Assembly: GCF_040783535.2 (NCBI RefSeq)
Contig: NZ_JBFONW020000003.1
Location: forward strand, 124,001-188,000
DNA length: 64,000 nt
Reading direction: 5' to 3'
DNA from: Aestuariibius insulae
Lineage (GTDB): Bacteria > Pseudomonadota > Alphaproteobacteria > Rhodobacterales > Rhodobacteraceae
Within the stretch, counting starts at the first letter, position 1. Each line of letters opens with the position of its first letter. Under the pieces are notes generated by a model, which did no database searches, was not told the DNA's origin, and worked only from the letters and a program-made list of their open reading frames with translations. A program made the position numbers and the translations under genes. This document shows positions 10,401 to 18,837 of the stretch, piece by piece.

Positions 10401-11008
10401 TTCGGTTCGGTATCGTGAAAGCGCTGGCCGACGCTGATATAGCGGTTGCTCGAGAAGGCGCTGCCATCGCTCGGCTCGCCGATTTCGGGGCTGACGATCT
10501 CCATCCAGTGGATTTCGGGATCGAACGGCGCGTCATCGACAATCTCGAATTCCAGCGGTGTCACCGCCGCCCAAACCTGCAACGCCCCGATCGCGGCCTC
10601 CTGATATTCAGGATGATCGTTCAGCTCAGTGACGTTGATGACAAGCGGCTCTGCTGCGATCTCGGGTGACAGGCTTCGGGGCAGCGCGCCGAGGTAGTCG
10701 AGATACGCCTCGTAGTCTTCGCTTTTGCCGAATGTGTTATCCGGCGTCTGGTCATTTTCCCACCACGGATCGCTCGCATTGTCGGTCTCGAATTGTGCAT
10801 TGACTGACCCGTCTCCTGCGACCGTGGCCGCGTCGCCCGATGCAGCGGGATCTGGGTCACCTTCTTGAAAAGCGTCCAGGTCGGCTATCGTGTCTAGAAG
10901 GGCCGTTGCGACACCCAAATTCGTCTCATACCCAATCGTTTCAGAGCCAGTCTTGCCAAGCGAAGGTTCATTCGCGGGGCCGTAGCCCATTTCACACATC
11001 ATGCACAT
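7454..11008 (-). CDS. Serralysin-like M10 metalloprotease with RTX repeats, type I secreted
   Basis: An acidic 1184-residue extracellular protein. The protease domain carries the metzincin zinc site HELGHEFGLNHPG (first His about residue 217) and the Met-turn SVMSYF (Met about 259). Many GGxGxDxLxGG-type calcium-binding nonapeptides follow from about residue 400. A beta-rich segment at about 905-1030 (NNSIETAFDISDNF, YSIELAAGT, DSWVRLLDEDGNIVAQNDDGG) looks like a pre-peptidase C-terminal domain inserted between RTX blocks. The last ~110 residues have the aspartate-rich layout of a type I secretion signal. There is no Sec signal peptide. ATG 11008 has AAAGG upstream. A TolC-type porin is encoded 2 kb away. 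The N-terminal Cys/Met-rich MCMMCEM is unusual. Likely role is extracellular protein degradation. Confidence 0.9.
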   Translation of the reverse strand: MCMMCEMGYGPANEPSLGKTGSETIGYETNLGVATALLDTIADLDAFQEGDPDPAASGDAATVAGDGSVNAQFETDNASDPWWENDQTPDNTFGKSEDYEAYLDYLGALPRSLSPEIAAEPLVINVTELNDHPEYQEAAIGALQVWAAVTPLEFEIVDDAPFDPEIHWMEIVSPEIGEPSDGSAFSSNRYISVGQRFHDTEPNLTDIGGYVFDTFIHELGHEFGLNHPGLYNYSGPGGVQINYLNNATWIYDRQQYSVMSYFDGIDVGEGSRWSAATPMMGDIEAVIRTYFSTVDENGERTYEVIDLNTGDNVYGFNSTEYGYELTSTGMQRDIGFVIHDTGGYDIVDFSGSTEGTILDLRAGQFSSVNGHNNNVSIFDGHNEDETEYYIESGIGSAHDDILIGNDGANTLDGREGADRMAGGGGDDIYFVDSIDDIVREEANGGNDTVIVLSDDIDIGEIENVETIIYADGTAYQPDTGGEEPQPSAGDNTLTSLIFGDGTSETLEGGAGGDTIFGFDGDDLIIGGRDTLASRDINNTIAIADLEDQTESDDGNDTLYGGGGNDTILGGAGNDILDGGDGDDVLSGQDGMDVFRGGAGSDTVDYSRESPFQLLVNLETNVASGGTASGDTFDSIENLIGSDDRIDRFVGNDADNHFWGQGGGDYFTGGAGDDMLDGGRDGDILYGEDGDDYIIGGAGQDYMNGGDGIDTVDYAGSDGGVTVNLAEGTASGGDATGPAQIVGRGTVIRNDILAEIENVVGSFHDDWLIGDDQVNELSGGSGDDTLTGGVGADLLNGGRGQDTADYSDASSGVDLRLRDGGSEGDTYVSIENLSGSGFDDRIRGDRAANVLTGQGGDDVLRGGGGDDVLLGDFAYQDGTPIMLGMGTGYTTLDADAANNSIETAFDISDNFSLTEDPNIFDSTTVPHTTVNATGNGLGAYYSIELAAGTVISIDIDGIEDPNVHDSWVRLLDEDGNIVAQNDDGGGDPGSTSIRDSSTVHVVQETGTYYILEGSWTPESQEGGWTEAIPEGSTYTLNVSVEFPPEPAQPGEAGDDRLNGGRGSDLLDGGLGDDVLTGGAGEDSFRFSTELGEDNVDRIRDFEVAEDLILLDSFIFTELGEDGALSFGAFHSSARGESLDADDRIIYDTDDGTLSYDVDGSGEAEAVQFARVETDLALTADDFVII

Positions 11009-11284
11009 GGTCAGATCACCTTTCTAGGAATGCCGGGGATGACGAAGTTCGCGCCCCCTGCGGGGAAGGAGTTATGGTCAGATGCTCTGTTTAGAGCGTT
11101 GAAAACGAGCAGATTTTTGATAATTTCAGCAGCCAATCGAAGTATCGTGCAGATCCAGAAGGGATCACCGATCTTCTGTCGGGCGGGGAGGCGCCATTGT
11201 CCTCTCTTGCGATCGATGAACGCCAAAGCCCCAATCGGCAGGGAGGACTGACTTAACTTCTTTCGATCCGACGCAGCGATGCTG

Positions 11285-11472
11285 TCGCAGTCACGCCCCG
11301 GTTCAGGGCTGACGATCTCTATCCAGTGGATCTCTGGCGGCAGGCTTTGAGGCAGCGCATCGTGGGAGTCGAAATCGGCCTCGTCATCCTCGCTCTTGCC
11401 GAACATGTTGTCCGGCGTCTGGCCATTGACGCACCACGCGTCACTGGCCCCGACTTGATTTGACATTTGCAA
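11285..11472 (-). pseudogene. Relic of a duplicated N-terminus of the adjacent M10 protease gene
   Basis: This stretch matches the start of the neighbouring protease: NGQTPDNMFGKSEDDEA corresponds to NDQTPDNTFGKSEDYEA, ALPQSLPPEI to ALPRSLSPEI, and HWIEIVSPE to HWMEIVSPE. The copy joins two segments that lie 147 bases apart in the intact gene. The join falls at the near-identical octamers GATTTCGG (10511) and GATCTCGG (10658), so an in-frame microhomology deletion is the simplest history. The frame stays open to 11011 but the rest is unrelated to the protease. No function expected. Confidence 0.75.
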
Positions 11473-11968
11473 AGCCCCCCGACTTCAACCTTAAGTTCAC
11501 AGACTGTAACCATTGGTTGATGAGTCTGGCAACGCTACGAGCCAGTGGGGAAATCGGGGACAGGATCACCAATCCCCGCAGAACGGCAAGGCAGCGCTCC
11601 GGTTGCTCGAGCGGCGTTTTCAGTGAAAACCGGCTCATTGCGCCCTCGATCGACCTGCAAAATCGAGGCCAATTGGGCAAAAAAGCCTCTTGGCAAGATC
11701 CCGCCGCCCGGACCCGCCCTTCCGCGAGGTCACCCCCTCGACCCCTCCGATCGGGGCAAAGCGCATGAGTTTTGTGAAGCGCTCCATCACCAAACAGCAG
11801 CGCGCCAGAGCCAAAGCGCCGCGCAGTGCCAGGCCGTTGCAGGATACGCGCTGCTAGATCAAAGCACGGGCGGATGTCTCTCTTCACTGAAAGAAAGCCA
11901 AACCGCAGCCAAGCCTCTCACCAATCCCGCAAGCAGCGGACCAGACACGACATCAGACCAAAAGAGAG
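11473..11968. other. Gene-free stretch beside the protease relic
   Basis: About 500 bases with only unconvincing overlapping frames on both strands. The longest minus frame (11441-11887) has no recognisable domain. It may be eroded remains of the duplicated protease locus or of an insertion. Confidence 0.4.
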
Positions 11969-12042
11969 TGGAGGCGAGTACCGGAATCGAACCGGTGTAC
12001 ACGGATTTGCAATCCGCTGCGTAACCACTCCGCCAACTCGCC
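11969..12042 (-). tRNA. tRNA-Cys (GCA)
   Basis: On the minus strand the sequence folds as a full cloverleaf: acceptor GGCGAG pairing with CTCGCC, the anticodon loop TTGCAAA giving anticodon GCA, and a T-arm with GGTTCGATTCC. The discriminator base is U, as expected for tRNA-Cys, and the 3' CCA is encoded. It lies 153 bases from the isoaspartyl methyltransferase gene and points away from it. Confidence 0.95.
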
Positions 12043-12195
12043 GAAGATCCGGGATGTCAGTAGGTTTCGCAGCAAGGGGCGTCAAGTCGTTATCGGATTG
12101 GTTACCCCCGGAGACGCGGCGCGGAAGGGCGTTGCCGCCTCGCCGCATCTGTGGCATCACGTTTTTTGAGTAACTGAACGAAAGAGTTTAGCCCC

Positions 12196-12849
12196 TTGGC
12201 CGATTTTGCGCTGCGCCGCCGGACGATGGTCGACACCCAGATCCGGCCATCCGATGTCACGAAATTTCCCATCATCCAGGCCATGCTTGAGGTGCCGCGC
12301 GAGGCCTTCGTGCCCGAGGGACGGCGCGAGGCTGCCTATATCGGCGAGCATATCGCCTTGGACGAAGGCCGCGTGATCCTCGATCCGCGCGTGCAGGCCA
12401 AGATGCTCGACGCGCTTGAGATCGAACCGCAGGATGTCGCGCTCGATCTGGGATGCGGGCTGGGCTATTCGGCCGCTCTTCTGGCGCATATGTGCGAGGC
12501 CGTCGTCGCGGTCGAGGAGGATGCAGCCCGCGTGACCGAAGCCCAGACGACCCTGTCGGAGCGCGGCTTCGACAATGCGGCGGTGCTTGAGGGCGATCTG
12601 GCCGAGGGCGCGGCCAAGCATGGGCCCTATGACGTCATTCTGGTCCAGGGCGGGGTGGAGACGATCCCCAAAGCCCTGACCGATCAGCTCAAGGATGGTG
12701 GGCGGATCGCCGCCATCTTCATGGACGGCGCGCTGGGGACAGTGCGGGTTGGTCTGCGCAGCGGCGACCGGATTTCCTGGAGGGACGCGTTCAACGCGGG
12801 CGCGCCGCTTCTGAACGGCTTCCGCAAGGCGCCAGCCTTCCAGTTCTAA
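12196..12849 (+). CDS. pcm: Protein-L-isoaspartate O-methyltransferase
   Basis: A 217-residue SAM-dependent methyltransferase. The N-terminus MVDTQIRPSDVTKFPIIQAML is typical of alphaproteobacterial members. The SAM-binding motif I is LDLGCGLGYSAALL at about residues 93-106, followed by the acidic VAVEED. It repairs isoaspartyl residues in aged proteins in the cytosol. The start is a TTG at 12196; the product then begins MADFALRRRTMVDTQIRPSD, matching how relatives begin. ATG 12226 is the alternative. The TolC-type gene follows 47 bases on, an arrangement I recall as common in Rhodobacteraceae. Confidence 0.88.
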   Translation: MADFALRRRTMVDTQIRPSDVTKFPIIQAMLEVPREAFVPEGRREAAYIGEHIALDEGRVILDPRVQAKMLDALEIEPQDVALDLGCGLGYSAALLAHMCEAVVAVEEDAARVTEAQTTLSERGFDNAAVLEGDLAEGAAKHGPYDVILVQGGVETIPKALTDQLKDGGRIAAIFMDGALGTVRVGLRSGDRISWRDAFNAGAPLLNGFRKAPAFQF

Positions 12850-12896
12850 AGCCGCCGAAGACCAGCGAAACGAAGGACGATCAGAAGGGACCTGAC

Positions 12897-14273
12897 ATGA
12901 GATCCTCTACCATCCTCGGAGCGGCGATCGCCCTCGGGCTTGCCGCCAGCGCTCCGGCGCGGGGCGAGACGCTGGCCGACGCCCTTGTTCTGGCCTACGA
13001 GAACAGCGGCCTGCTCGAGCAGAACCGCGCCCTGCTGCGCGCCGCGGACGAGGATGTCGCCCAGGCTGTCGCCGCTCTTCGCCCGGTCATCAACTACACG
13101 CTGCGCGGGCAGTATACGAATATCACCGGCGGCACGTTCGAGACCAATACCTCGACCACTGCTGAACTGAATGCCGATTTCCTCCTCTATGATGCGGGCG
13201 CCACCCGGTTCGGCATCGACGCCGTCAAGGAAACGGTGCTCGCCACCCGTCAGGCGCTCATCGACGTGGAGCAGAATGTCTTTATCCAGGCGGTCAGCGC
13301 CTATGTCAGCGTGCGCGAGGCGCTCGAGATCGTGTCGCTACGCCAGAACAACCAGCGGCTCATCACCGAAGAGCTGCGCGCCGCCGAAGACCGGTTCGAG
13401 GTGGGCGAGGTCACCCGCACCGATGTGGCGCTTGCACAGGCGCGTCTGGCCGAAGCGCGCAGCGATCTGGCGCAGGCCCAGGGCGCGCTTCAGCAGGCGA
13501 TCGAGGAATATGGCCGCGTGATCGGCGCCGAGCCGCGCAATCTTGCGGCGCCGCGCGGACGTCCGCAGATCCCCGCCTCTATATCAGAGGCCAAGGCCAT
13601 CGCCTTGCGCACCCATCCCGACATCCGCGCCAGCCAGCGCCGCATCGCCGCCTCCGAGCTGCGCGTCCAGCAGGCCGAAGCGGCGGTCTCACCGAACATC
13701 ACCGCGCGCGCCACGCTTGGGATCGACGAGGATGATCTGAACGACCGCTTCGACTCCACCGAATCCGTTGGCGTCACGCTAAGCGGTCCGATCTATCAGG
13801 GCGGGCGGCTCTCTAGCGGGATCCGACAGGCGATGAACAATCGCGATGCCGAACGTGCCAACCTGCTGTCGATCCGGCGCCAGGTCGAGGCGAATGTCGG
13901 CAACGCCTACGCCATCCTGCAATCCGCGCGGGCCAGCCAGATCGCCGTCGACCAGCAGATCCGCGCCGCCGAGATCGCATTTCGCGGCATCCGCGAGGAG
14001 GCGACGCTGGGCGCCAGAACCACGCTTGACGTGCTCGATGCCGAACAGGATCTCCTCGATGCGCGCTCGCGCCGGATCTCTGCGGATGCCGACGAGGTCA
14101 TCGCGGTCTACCAGATCCTGCAAAGCATGGGCCTTCTGACCGCCGATCATCTTGGCCTCGGCATTCAAAGCTACGATCCGGCCGCCTATTACAACCTGGT
14201 CAACGAAGCGCCGGTCGTGCGCTCAGAGCAGGGCAGAGCGCTCGACCGGGTCCTGCGCGCGATAGGAGACTGA
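12897..14273 (+). CDS. tolC: TolC family outer membrane efflux/type I secretion protein
   Basis: A 458-residue outer membrane channel subunit. It has a signal peptide (MRSSTILGAAIALGLAASAPARG) followed by TLADALVLAYENSGLLEQNRA, the usual opening of TolC-type proteins. Two tandem outer-membrane-efflux repeats each contain long coiled-coil helices (about residues 25-215 and 230-430). In the second, GPIYQGGRLSSGIRQA and TTLDVLDAEQDLLDAR are family signatures. It would form the trimeric outer membrane tunnel for type I secretion or drug efflux and is a plausible exit channel for the nearby RTX protease. The gene symbol is by family, not proven orthology. Confidence 0.88.
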   Translation: MRSSTILGAAIALGLAASAPARGETLADALVLAYENSGLLEQNRALLRAADEDVAQAVAALRPVINYTLRGQYTNITGGTFETNTSTTAELNADFLLYDAGATRFGIDAVKETVLATRQALIDVEQNVFIQAVSAYVSVREALEIVSLRQNNQRLITEELRAAEDRFEVGEVTRTDVALAQARLAEARSDLAQAQGALQQAIEEYGRVIGAEPRNLAAPRGRPQIPASISEAKAIALRTHPDIRASQRRIAASELRVQQAEAAVSPNITARATLGIDEDDLNDRFDSTESVGVTLSGPIYQGGRLSSGIRQAMNNRDAERANLLSIRRQVEANVGNAYAILQSARASQIAVDQQIRAAEIAFRGIREEATLGARTTLDVLDAEQDLLDARSRRISADADEVIAVYQILQSMGLLTADHLGLGIQSYDPAAYYNLVNEAPVVRSEQGRALDRVLRAIGD

Positions 14274-14344
14274 CGCACGGTCCGGTTGTTTCGCCGGCCC
14301 TCTAACTGTTATAGTCAGATATCGGATCAGTGGCGAGTTTATGA

Positions 14345-15553
14345 ATGTCGGATGAGCAACCTGGGGTAGAAGATCGGGAGGATGACACCTCCGATAATGC
14401 GCCTGTTGCGAAAGGGCAGGGCAGGTCCGATGAGGACCGCCTGATCCTGACCGCCGACCAGCGGGTCGCCGATCCCCCGCCGCAGACCGCGACGGTGGCC
14501 AGAGCCCGTAAAAGCATCTCCTACGAGCCGTTTCTCCAGACCCCCGCCCTGTCCCTGCGCGCCAAGATCGCGGAGCTTGAACAGGCCGTGGATCGCACCT
14601 TCCAAATGCACGAAGGGTCCGATCAAACGGAACGCGGTTTCGGCGAAGCGCCCGCCGGATATAGCGCCAAGCGGCCCGAATGGCTGCGCTCCCGGCACCG
14701 CGCGCGGGGCGTTCAGCGATTTCAGTCGTCCACTGCCGTGGCCTATCATGGTCCGGCGGCCGCGCCTGCCGGTTACACCGACGCGCTGGCTGCAATCCTC
14801 CCTGACGAGGGCATTCCGGAAACGTGGGAAGTCGCGGCAACCCCCGATAGCTCCGGGCCCGATACGCCCGACGTCGCCGCCTCACCGGAAGATCCTTCGC
14901 GCGAGGGTGGCGATGCAGGCGGCGCGACTCTCAGGCTCGTCACTCCCCTTCAGGTTGACGGCACGACGACGGCCCAGTCCGACGATTCGGACGGGCCCGA
15001 CGTATCCGGCCCTGCACAGGGCCATACGAGCCTCGAGGCGACTGTGGCTTCCTCGCCACCCCAGCCCCGGGCGACGATCTCAACGATCCCGCCTGCCGCC
15101 ACCGAAGATACAGGCGAGTTCTCAGAAGAGGCCTGGCTCACCGCCGGTGCGGTCGCGCAATCCACCGCATTCCCGCCGAACGAAGAGGACGAAGAAGAGG
15201 ATGACGACCCGCTCGAGGATGCGGTCCGCGCCATCGCGTCGGCTGTCGCAACAAAGATAACGCTCGCCGACCCCGCAGGCACCCCCACCGTGTCCCACCT
15301 TCCGGTCGCCGAGCCCAAGATGCCCGAGCCAAAATCAGACGATACCGAACCGAAGCGCCTAGAGCCGGACAGCCCCGATGCCGGTCTGCTTGTTCAGGTC
15401 GGCGCAATCGACGGAACGGCCTTGCGCAAACTCGTGGCCGAGATCGTGCGCGAAGAGCTTCAGGGCCACTTGGGCGAGGCGGTCACGCGCAATATCCGCA
15501 GCCTCGTCCGGCGCGAGATCAACCGCGCTTTGGCGAGCCACGATCTGACATAG
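14345..15553 (+). CDS. Acidic Pro/Thr-rich protein with conserved C-terminal helix
   Basis: A 402-residue protein of unknown function. The middle ~250 residues are low-complexity, rich in Asp, Glu, Pro, Ala and Thr, with a run EEDEEEDDD, and are probably disordered. The last ~45 residues are ordered: LRKLVAEIVREELQGHLGEAV, then RNIRSLVRREINRALA, two amphipathic helices. This layout of an acidic disordered linker plus a C-terminal oligomerisation helix pair resembles the polar organiser PopZ (DUF2497), but the helix sequence is not a clear match. It follows the TolC gene on the same strand. Its 3' end overlaps the convergent cobQ gene by 35 bases. Confidence 0.65.
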   Translation: MSDEQPGVEDREDDTSDNAPVAKGQGRSDEDRLILTADQRVADPPPQTATVARARKSISYEPFLQTPALSLRAKIAELEQAVDRTFQMHEGSDQTERGFGEAPAGYSAKRPEWLRSRHRARGVQRFQSSTAVAYHGPAAAPAGYTDALAAILPDEGIPETWEVAATPDSSGPDTPDVAASPEDPSREGGDAGGATLRLVTPLQVDGTTTAQSDDSDGPDVSGPAQGHTSLEATVASSPPQPRATISTIPPAATEDTGEFSEEAWLTAGAVAQSTAFPPNEEDEEEDDDPLEDAVRAIASAVATKITLADPAGTPTVSHLPVAEPKMPEPKSDDTEPKRLEPDSPDAGLLVQVGAIDGTALRKLVAEIVREELQGHLGEAVTRNIRSLVRREINRALASHDLT

Positions 15554-16997
15554 GCGCAGCCAGCCTCAGGATCAGATCCAGATCCAGATGCGCCTCCAGA
15601 TGATCGGCCAGCGCATCGAGCGTCGCCTCCACCCCATCGTCGAACGCTGTCTCGGGACCCAGATCCCCGAACGCCCCCAGATAAGCCCGCCGGAACCCGT
15701 CCGAGGCGAAAAGACCGTGCAGATAGCACCCCTGGATCCGTCCATCCGCTGACGCTGCTCCGACCGGACGCCCGTCCACGTCCAGCCATCCGCGCGTGCA
15801 ATCAGGACCCTCGGTGCGCCCGATATGGATCTCGTAGCCGCGCAGGGCCTCCCCGCTGGGCAAATGCACTGCGTCCGCCTCGATCAGCCTCTTCTCAGGC
15901 GTCATCTCGGTGACGACATCCAGCAGCCCCAGCCCCTCATACCGCCCGGGCCGCCCCTCGATCCCACCTGCATCCACGATCTCGCGTCCCAGCATCTGAT
16001 ACCCGCCGCACAGACCAAGCACATGCCCGCCGCGCCTCACATGCGCTGCCAGATCCACATCCCAGCCTTCCCGCCGGACCGCCTCCAGATCGGCAATCGT
16101 CGCCTTCGATCCGGGGATGAGCACCAGATCCGCATCGCCGGGCAGGGGGCGGCCCGGCCCGATGATCTCCACGCTCACCTCCGGCTCTGCGGAGAGCGGA
16201 TCCAGATCGTCGAAATTCGCGATCCGCCCGAGCTGAGGCACCACAACCTTGATCGACCCGCCGGGACGCGAGGCAATGTCCAGCACATCCTCCGCCGGCA
16301 GCCGCCAGGCGTCGGCGAACCACGGCACCACCCCGGCAGAGGCCCAGCCCGTCCGCTCCACGATCGCGTGCAGCCCATCATCGAACAGACGAGGATCGCC
16401 CCGGAACTTATTGATCGCAAAGCCTTTGATCCGCTGCCGGTCCGCCTCGTCCAGAACCGCCGACGTACCGACCAGCTGCGCGATCACACCGCCCCGGTCG
16501 ATGTCGCCGATCAACAGAACCGGGCAACCCGCCGCCTCGGCAAAGCCCATATTCGCGATATCCCCGGCGCGTAGATTGATCTCTGCAGGGGAACCCGCGC
16601 CTTCAATCAGCACCAGATCGCGTCCATCCGCGATCCGCCCGTAGCTCTCCATCACCGGCCCGATCAGCTCGGCCTTCATCGCCCCGTAATCGCGCGCCCG
16701 CATCGTCCCGACCCGGCGGCCCTGCACCACGACCTGTGCGCCCACATCCGTCTCGGGCTTGAGCAGGACGGGATTCATATCGACCAACGGCGCCAGCCCC
16801 GCCGCCCGCGCCTGCAGCGCCTGCGCCCGTCCGATCTCTCCGCCATCGGCGGTCACGGCGGCGTTGTTCGACATGTTCTGCGGCTTGAACGGCGCGACGC
16901 TCAGCCCCCGCCGCAGGTAGGCCCGTGCCAGCCCCGCAACCAGCACCGACTTGCCGACATTCGATCCGGCCCCCTGGATCATGATCGCCTTTGTCAT
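15519..16997 (-). CDS. cobQ: Cobyric acid synthase
   Basis: A 492-residue glutamine-dependent amidotransferase that amidates four carboxylates of adenosyl-cobyrinic acid a,c-diamide in cobalamin synthesis. The N-terminal ATP-binding domain starts MIQGAGSNVGKSVLVAGLAR and has the family block FKPQNMSNNA. The C-terminal class I-like glutaminase domain holds the nucleophilic Cys in LGLCGGYQMLG (about residue 330) and its His in YLHGLFASD (about 427). Length is normal for CobQ. No other cobalamin gene lies next to it and no B12 riboswitch is visible in the 48 bases upstream. Confidence 0.95.
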   Translation of the reverse strand: MTKAIMIQGAGSNVGKSVLVAGLARAYLRRGLSVAPFKPQNMSNNAAVTADGGEIGRAQALQARAAGLAPLVDMNPVLLKPETDVGAQVVVQGRRVGTMRARDYGAMKAELIGPVMESYGRIADGRDLVLIEGAGSPAEINLRAGDIANMGFAEAAGCPVLLIGDIDRGGVIAQLVGTSAVLDEADRQRIKGFAINKFRGDPRLFDDGLHAIVERTGWASAGVVPWFADAWRLPAEDVLDIASRPGGSIKVVVPQLGRIANFDDLDPLSAEPEVSVEIIGPGRPLPGDADLVLIPGSKATIADLEAVRREGWDVDLAAHVRRGGHVLGLCGGYQMLGREIVDAGGIEGRPGRYEGLGLLDVVTEMTPEKRLIEADAVHLPSGEALRGYEIHIGRTEGPDCTRGWLDVDGRPVGAASADGRIQGCYLHGLFASDGFRRAYLGAFGDLGPETAFDDGVEATLDALADHLEAHLDLDLILRLAAPMSDRGSPKRG

Positions 16998-17045
16998 TCC
17001 GCCCTTTCCGTCCTAGCGTCCCCTTTGCAGAAGGAGAGACCGAAG

Positions 17046-17615
17046 ATGAACACGCCCGCTCACCTGATCTTCGGTCTGGCCGCCTTCGGCAAGCCCGATC
17101 ACGGCAAGATCGCGCTGGCGGCCTTCGCGGGCAGCCTGATCCCGGACCTGTCGCTTTACATCATGGTAGGCTGGCACCTCGGCATCCTTGGTACCGACCC
17201 GCAGATCGTCTTTCGAGAGCTTTACTACAGCGACGCCTGGATGCGCATCTTCGCCATCGACAACAGCTTCCTGCTATGGGGCCTCGCCTTTGCACTGGCG
17301 CTCTGGCTCAAAAGCGGCTGGGCCATCGCCTTGACCGGCGCGGCGCTGCTGCATCTCGCGCTCGACTTTCCGCTCCACCACGATGACGGGCGCCCGCAAT
17401 TTTGGCCGCTGACCATGTGGATCTTCGAAAGCCCGGTCAGCTACTGGGACAACAGACAGGGCGCCTGGTGGATCGGCCCGCTCGAGGCGCTGGCTTCCAC
17501 AGCGCTGGTCGCCTGGATCATCGTCCGCTTCCGCCAGCTCTGGATCCGCGTGACAGCCATCGTCCTGCTCGCGATGGAGCTTATGGCCTCCGGCATCTGG
17601 CGCTTCATCTTCTGA
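17046..17615 (+). CDS. Integral membrane protein next to cobQ, YdjM/DUF457-like
   Basis: A 189-residue protein with about four to five membrane segments. Conserved polar spots are NTPAHLIFG near the start, SLIPDLSLY, and HLALDFPLHHDDGR in the middle. This His/Asp pattern recalls the YdjM/DUF457 membrane-bound putative metal-dependent hydrolases. ATG 17046 is chosen because AAGGAG lies 9 bases upstream; the frame opens 21 bases earlier at a TTG but that start would swallow the ribosome site. It is divergent from cobQ with 48 bases between. Relatives are often labelled a cobalamin protein because of this position, but nothing in the sequence supports an enzymatic role in B12 synthesis. Confidence 0.75.
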   Translation: MNTPAHLIFGLAAFGKPDHGKIALAAFAGSLIPDLSLYIMVGWHLGILGTDPQIVFRELYYSDAWMRIFAIDNSFLLWGLAFALALWLKSGWAIALTGAALLHLALDFPLHHDDGRPQFWPLTMWIFESPVSYWDNRQGAWWIGPLEALASTALVAWIIVRFRQLWIRVTAIVLLAMELMASGIWRFIF

Positions 17616-17645
17616 CGAACCCGGCCCGGAACCAGACCAAAGAAA

Positions 17646-17673
17646 AAGGCGCCGCCCTTTTCGACCGCGCCTT
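17646..17673. terminator. Possible bidirectional terminator
   Basis: AAGGCGC and GCGCCTT form a 7-bp stem around a 14-base loop. An A-run precedes it and TTCTCT follows, between two converging genes. The stem is short, so this is only a candidate. Confidence 0.4.
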
Positions 17674-17696
17674 CTCTAACCGGTGATGATGCCGGA

Positions 17697-18017
17697 TCAG
17701 GCGGCTTTGGCCTGCTCCGCTGCATGGCGGCGCTCGCTCTCTTCGCGCGACAGCGCAACAGAGGTGCGCACACCCTTGCCGACGAAATCCATAAGACCCT
17801 GCACGACCCGCTCATTGGGATCGATCCCGGCGCAAGACAGGACTTCGCGGCCATCGCGCGAGCGCGCCCAACGGGCAATCTGCTCGGGGCCGTTTCCGTA
17901 CTTCTTGTCATCCGCGATGGCATCGTCCAGAGCGGCCAGCACGACAGCTGCAAAAAGCTTGCGTGCGCGGTTGCCCTGTTCGTTGTTGAACGCGGTGCCG
18001 TCAACAAAGTCCGTCAT
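17697..18017 (-). CDS. Conserved small cytosolic protein of Rhodobacterales (DUF6280-like)
   Basis: A 106-residue soluble protein without recognised catalytic motif. It begins MTDFVDGTAFNNEQGNRARK, carries AVVLAALDDAIADDKKYG and ends in a charged helix. Near-identical short proteins are familiar to me from many Rhodobacterales genomes (DUF6280 by memory). A good AAAGGA site precedes the ATG. It stands alone, converging with the membrane protein gene on the left and divergent from efp on the right. Function unknown. Confidence 0.7.
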   Translation of the reverse strand: MTDFVDGTAFNNEQGNRARKLFAAVVLAALDDAIADDKKYGNGPEQIARWARSRDGREVLSCAGIDPNERVVQGLMDFVGKGVRTSVALSREESERRHAAEQAKAA

Positions 18018-18242
18018 GTCCGTCCTTTCATTATTGATCTTTTCTTCTGACGTGGCAGCCCTTATGCCCTGATTTCCGCGATTCGGCGTCCCTTATTAGG
18101 AATAGCAGCCATGCGCGATATGCATGGCAAGGAGCGGGGGTCTACCGGATCTGGTGCACTTGTTCGACCACAATCAGCCAGATATAGCTCTGATTAACAC
18201 TTCATCAACCATCTGACACAATTCTGCCATGAGGCTCCTACT

Positions 18243-18806
18243 ATGCCCAAAATCAACGGAAACGAAATCCGCGCGGGCAATGTGCTCGAGCATAATGGCG
18301 GGCTCTGGGCCGCCGTGAAGGTCGATCATGTCAAACCGGGCAAGGGCGGCGCCTTTGCCCAGGTCGAGATGAAAAACTTGCGCAACGGCTCCAAGCTCAA
18401 CGAACGCTTCCGCTCCGCCGACAAGGTCGAACGTGTCCGGCTCGAACAGAAGGACCAACAGTTCCTCTATGAAAGCGACGGAATGCTTGTCTTCATGGAC
18501 CAGCAAAGCTTCGACCAGATCGAGCTGCCCGCCGACATCCTCGGTGACCGCCGCCCGTTTCTGCAGGACGGCATGATCGTGCAGATCGAATATTACGAAA
18601 GCGAAGCGCTGAACGCGACGCTGCCGCAAAAGGTGACCTGCACGATCGTCGAGACCGAACCGGTCGTCAAAGGCCAGACCGCCGCCAACAGCTTCAAGCC
18701 TGCCGTGCTCGACAACGGCGTGCGCGTCATGGTGCCGCCCTTCGTGGGTCAGGACGAGGCGATTGTCGTGAATACCGAAACGATGGAATATTCCGAACGT
18801 GCGTGA
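18243..18806 (+). CDS. efp: Elongation factor P
   Basis: A 187-residue three-domain factor that relieves ribosome stalling at polyproline. It has the KOW-like N-terminal domain with the modified-lysine loop VKPGKGGAF, where Lys34 is the usual modification site, a central OB domain and a C-terminal OB domain with VLDNGVRVMVPPFV. The length is standard. The Lys34-type tip is the one normally modified by EpmA/EpmB, but neither gene is in the window. The GNAT gene starts 31 bases downstream on the same strand. Confidence 0.97.
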   Translation: MPKINGNEIRAGNVLEHNGGLWAAVKVDHVKPGKGGAFAQVEMKNLRNGSKLNERFRSADKVERVRLEQKDQQFLYESDGMLVFMDQQSFDQIELPADILGDRRPFLQDGMIVQIEYYESEALNATLPQKVTCTIVETEPVVKGQTAANSFKPAVLDNGVRVMVPPFVGQDEAIVVNTETMEYSERA

Positions 18807-18837
18807 CGATCCGATCTCGCCGATGACCTGAACTGCG

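Noticed and set aside
8720..10669. 649-residue plus-strand frame opposite the M10/RTX gene
   Set aside because: It is the mirror of the RTX repeats, whose repeated GC-rich codons keep the opposite strand open; no domain or ribosome site.
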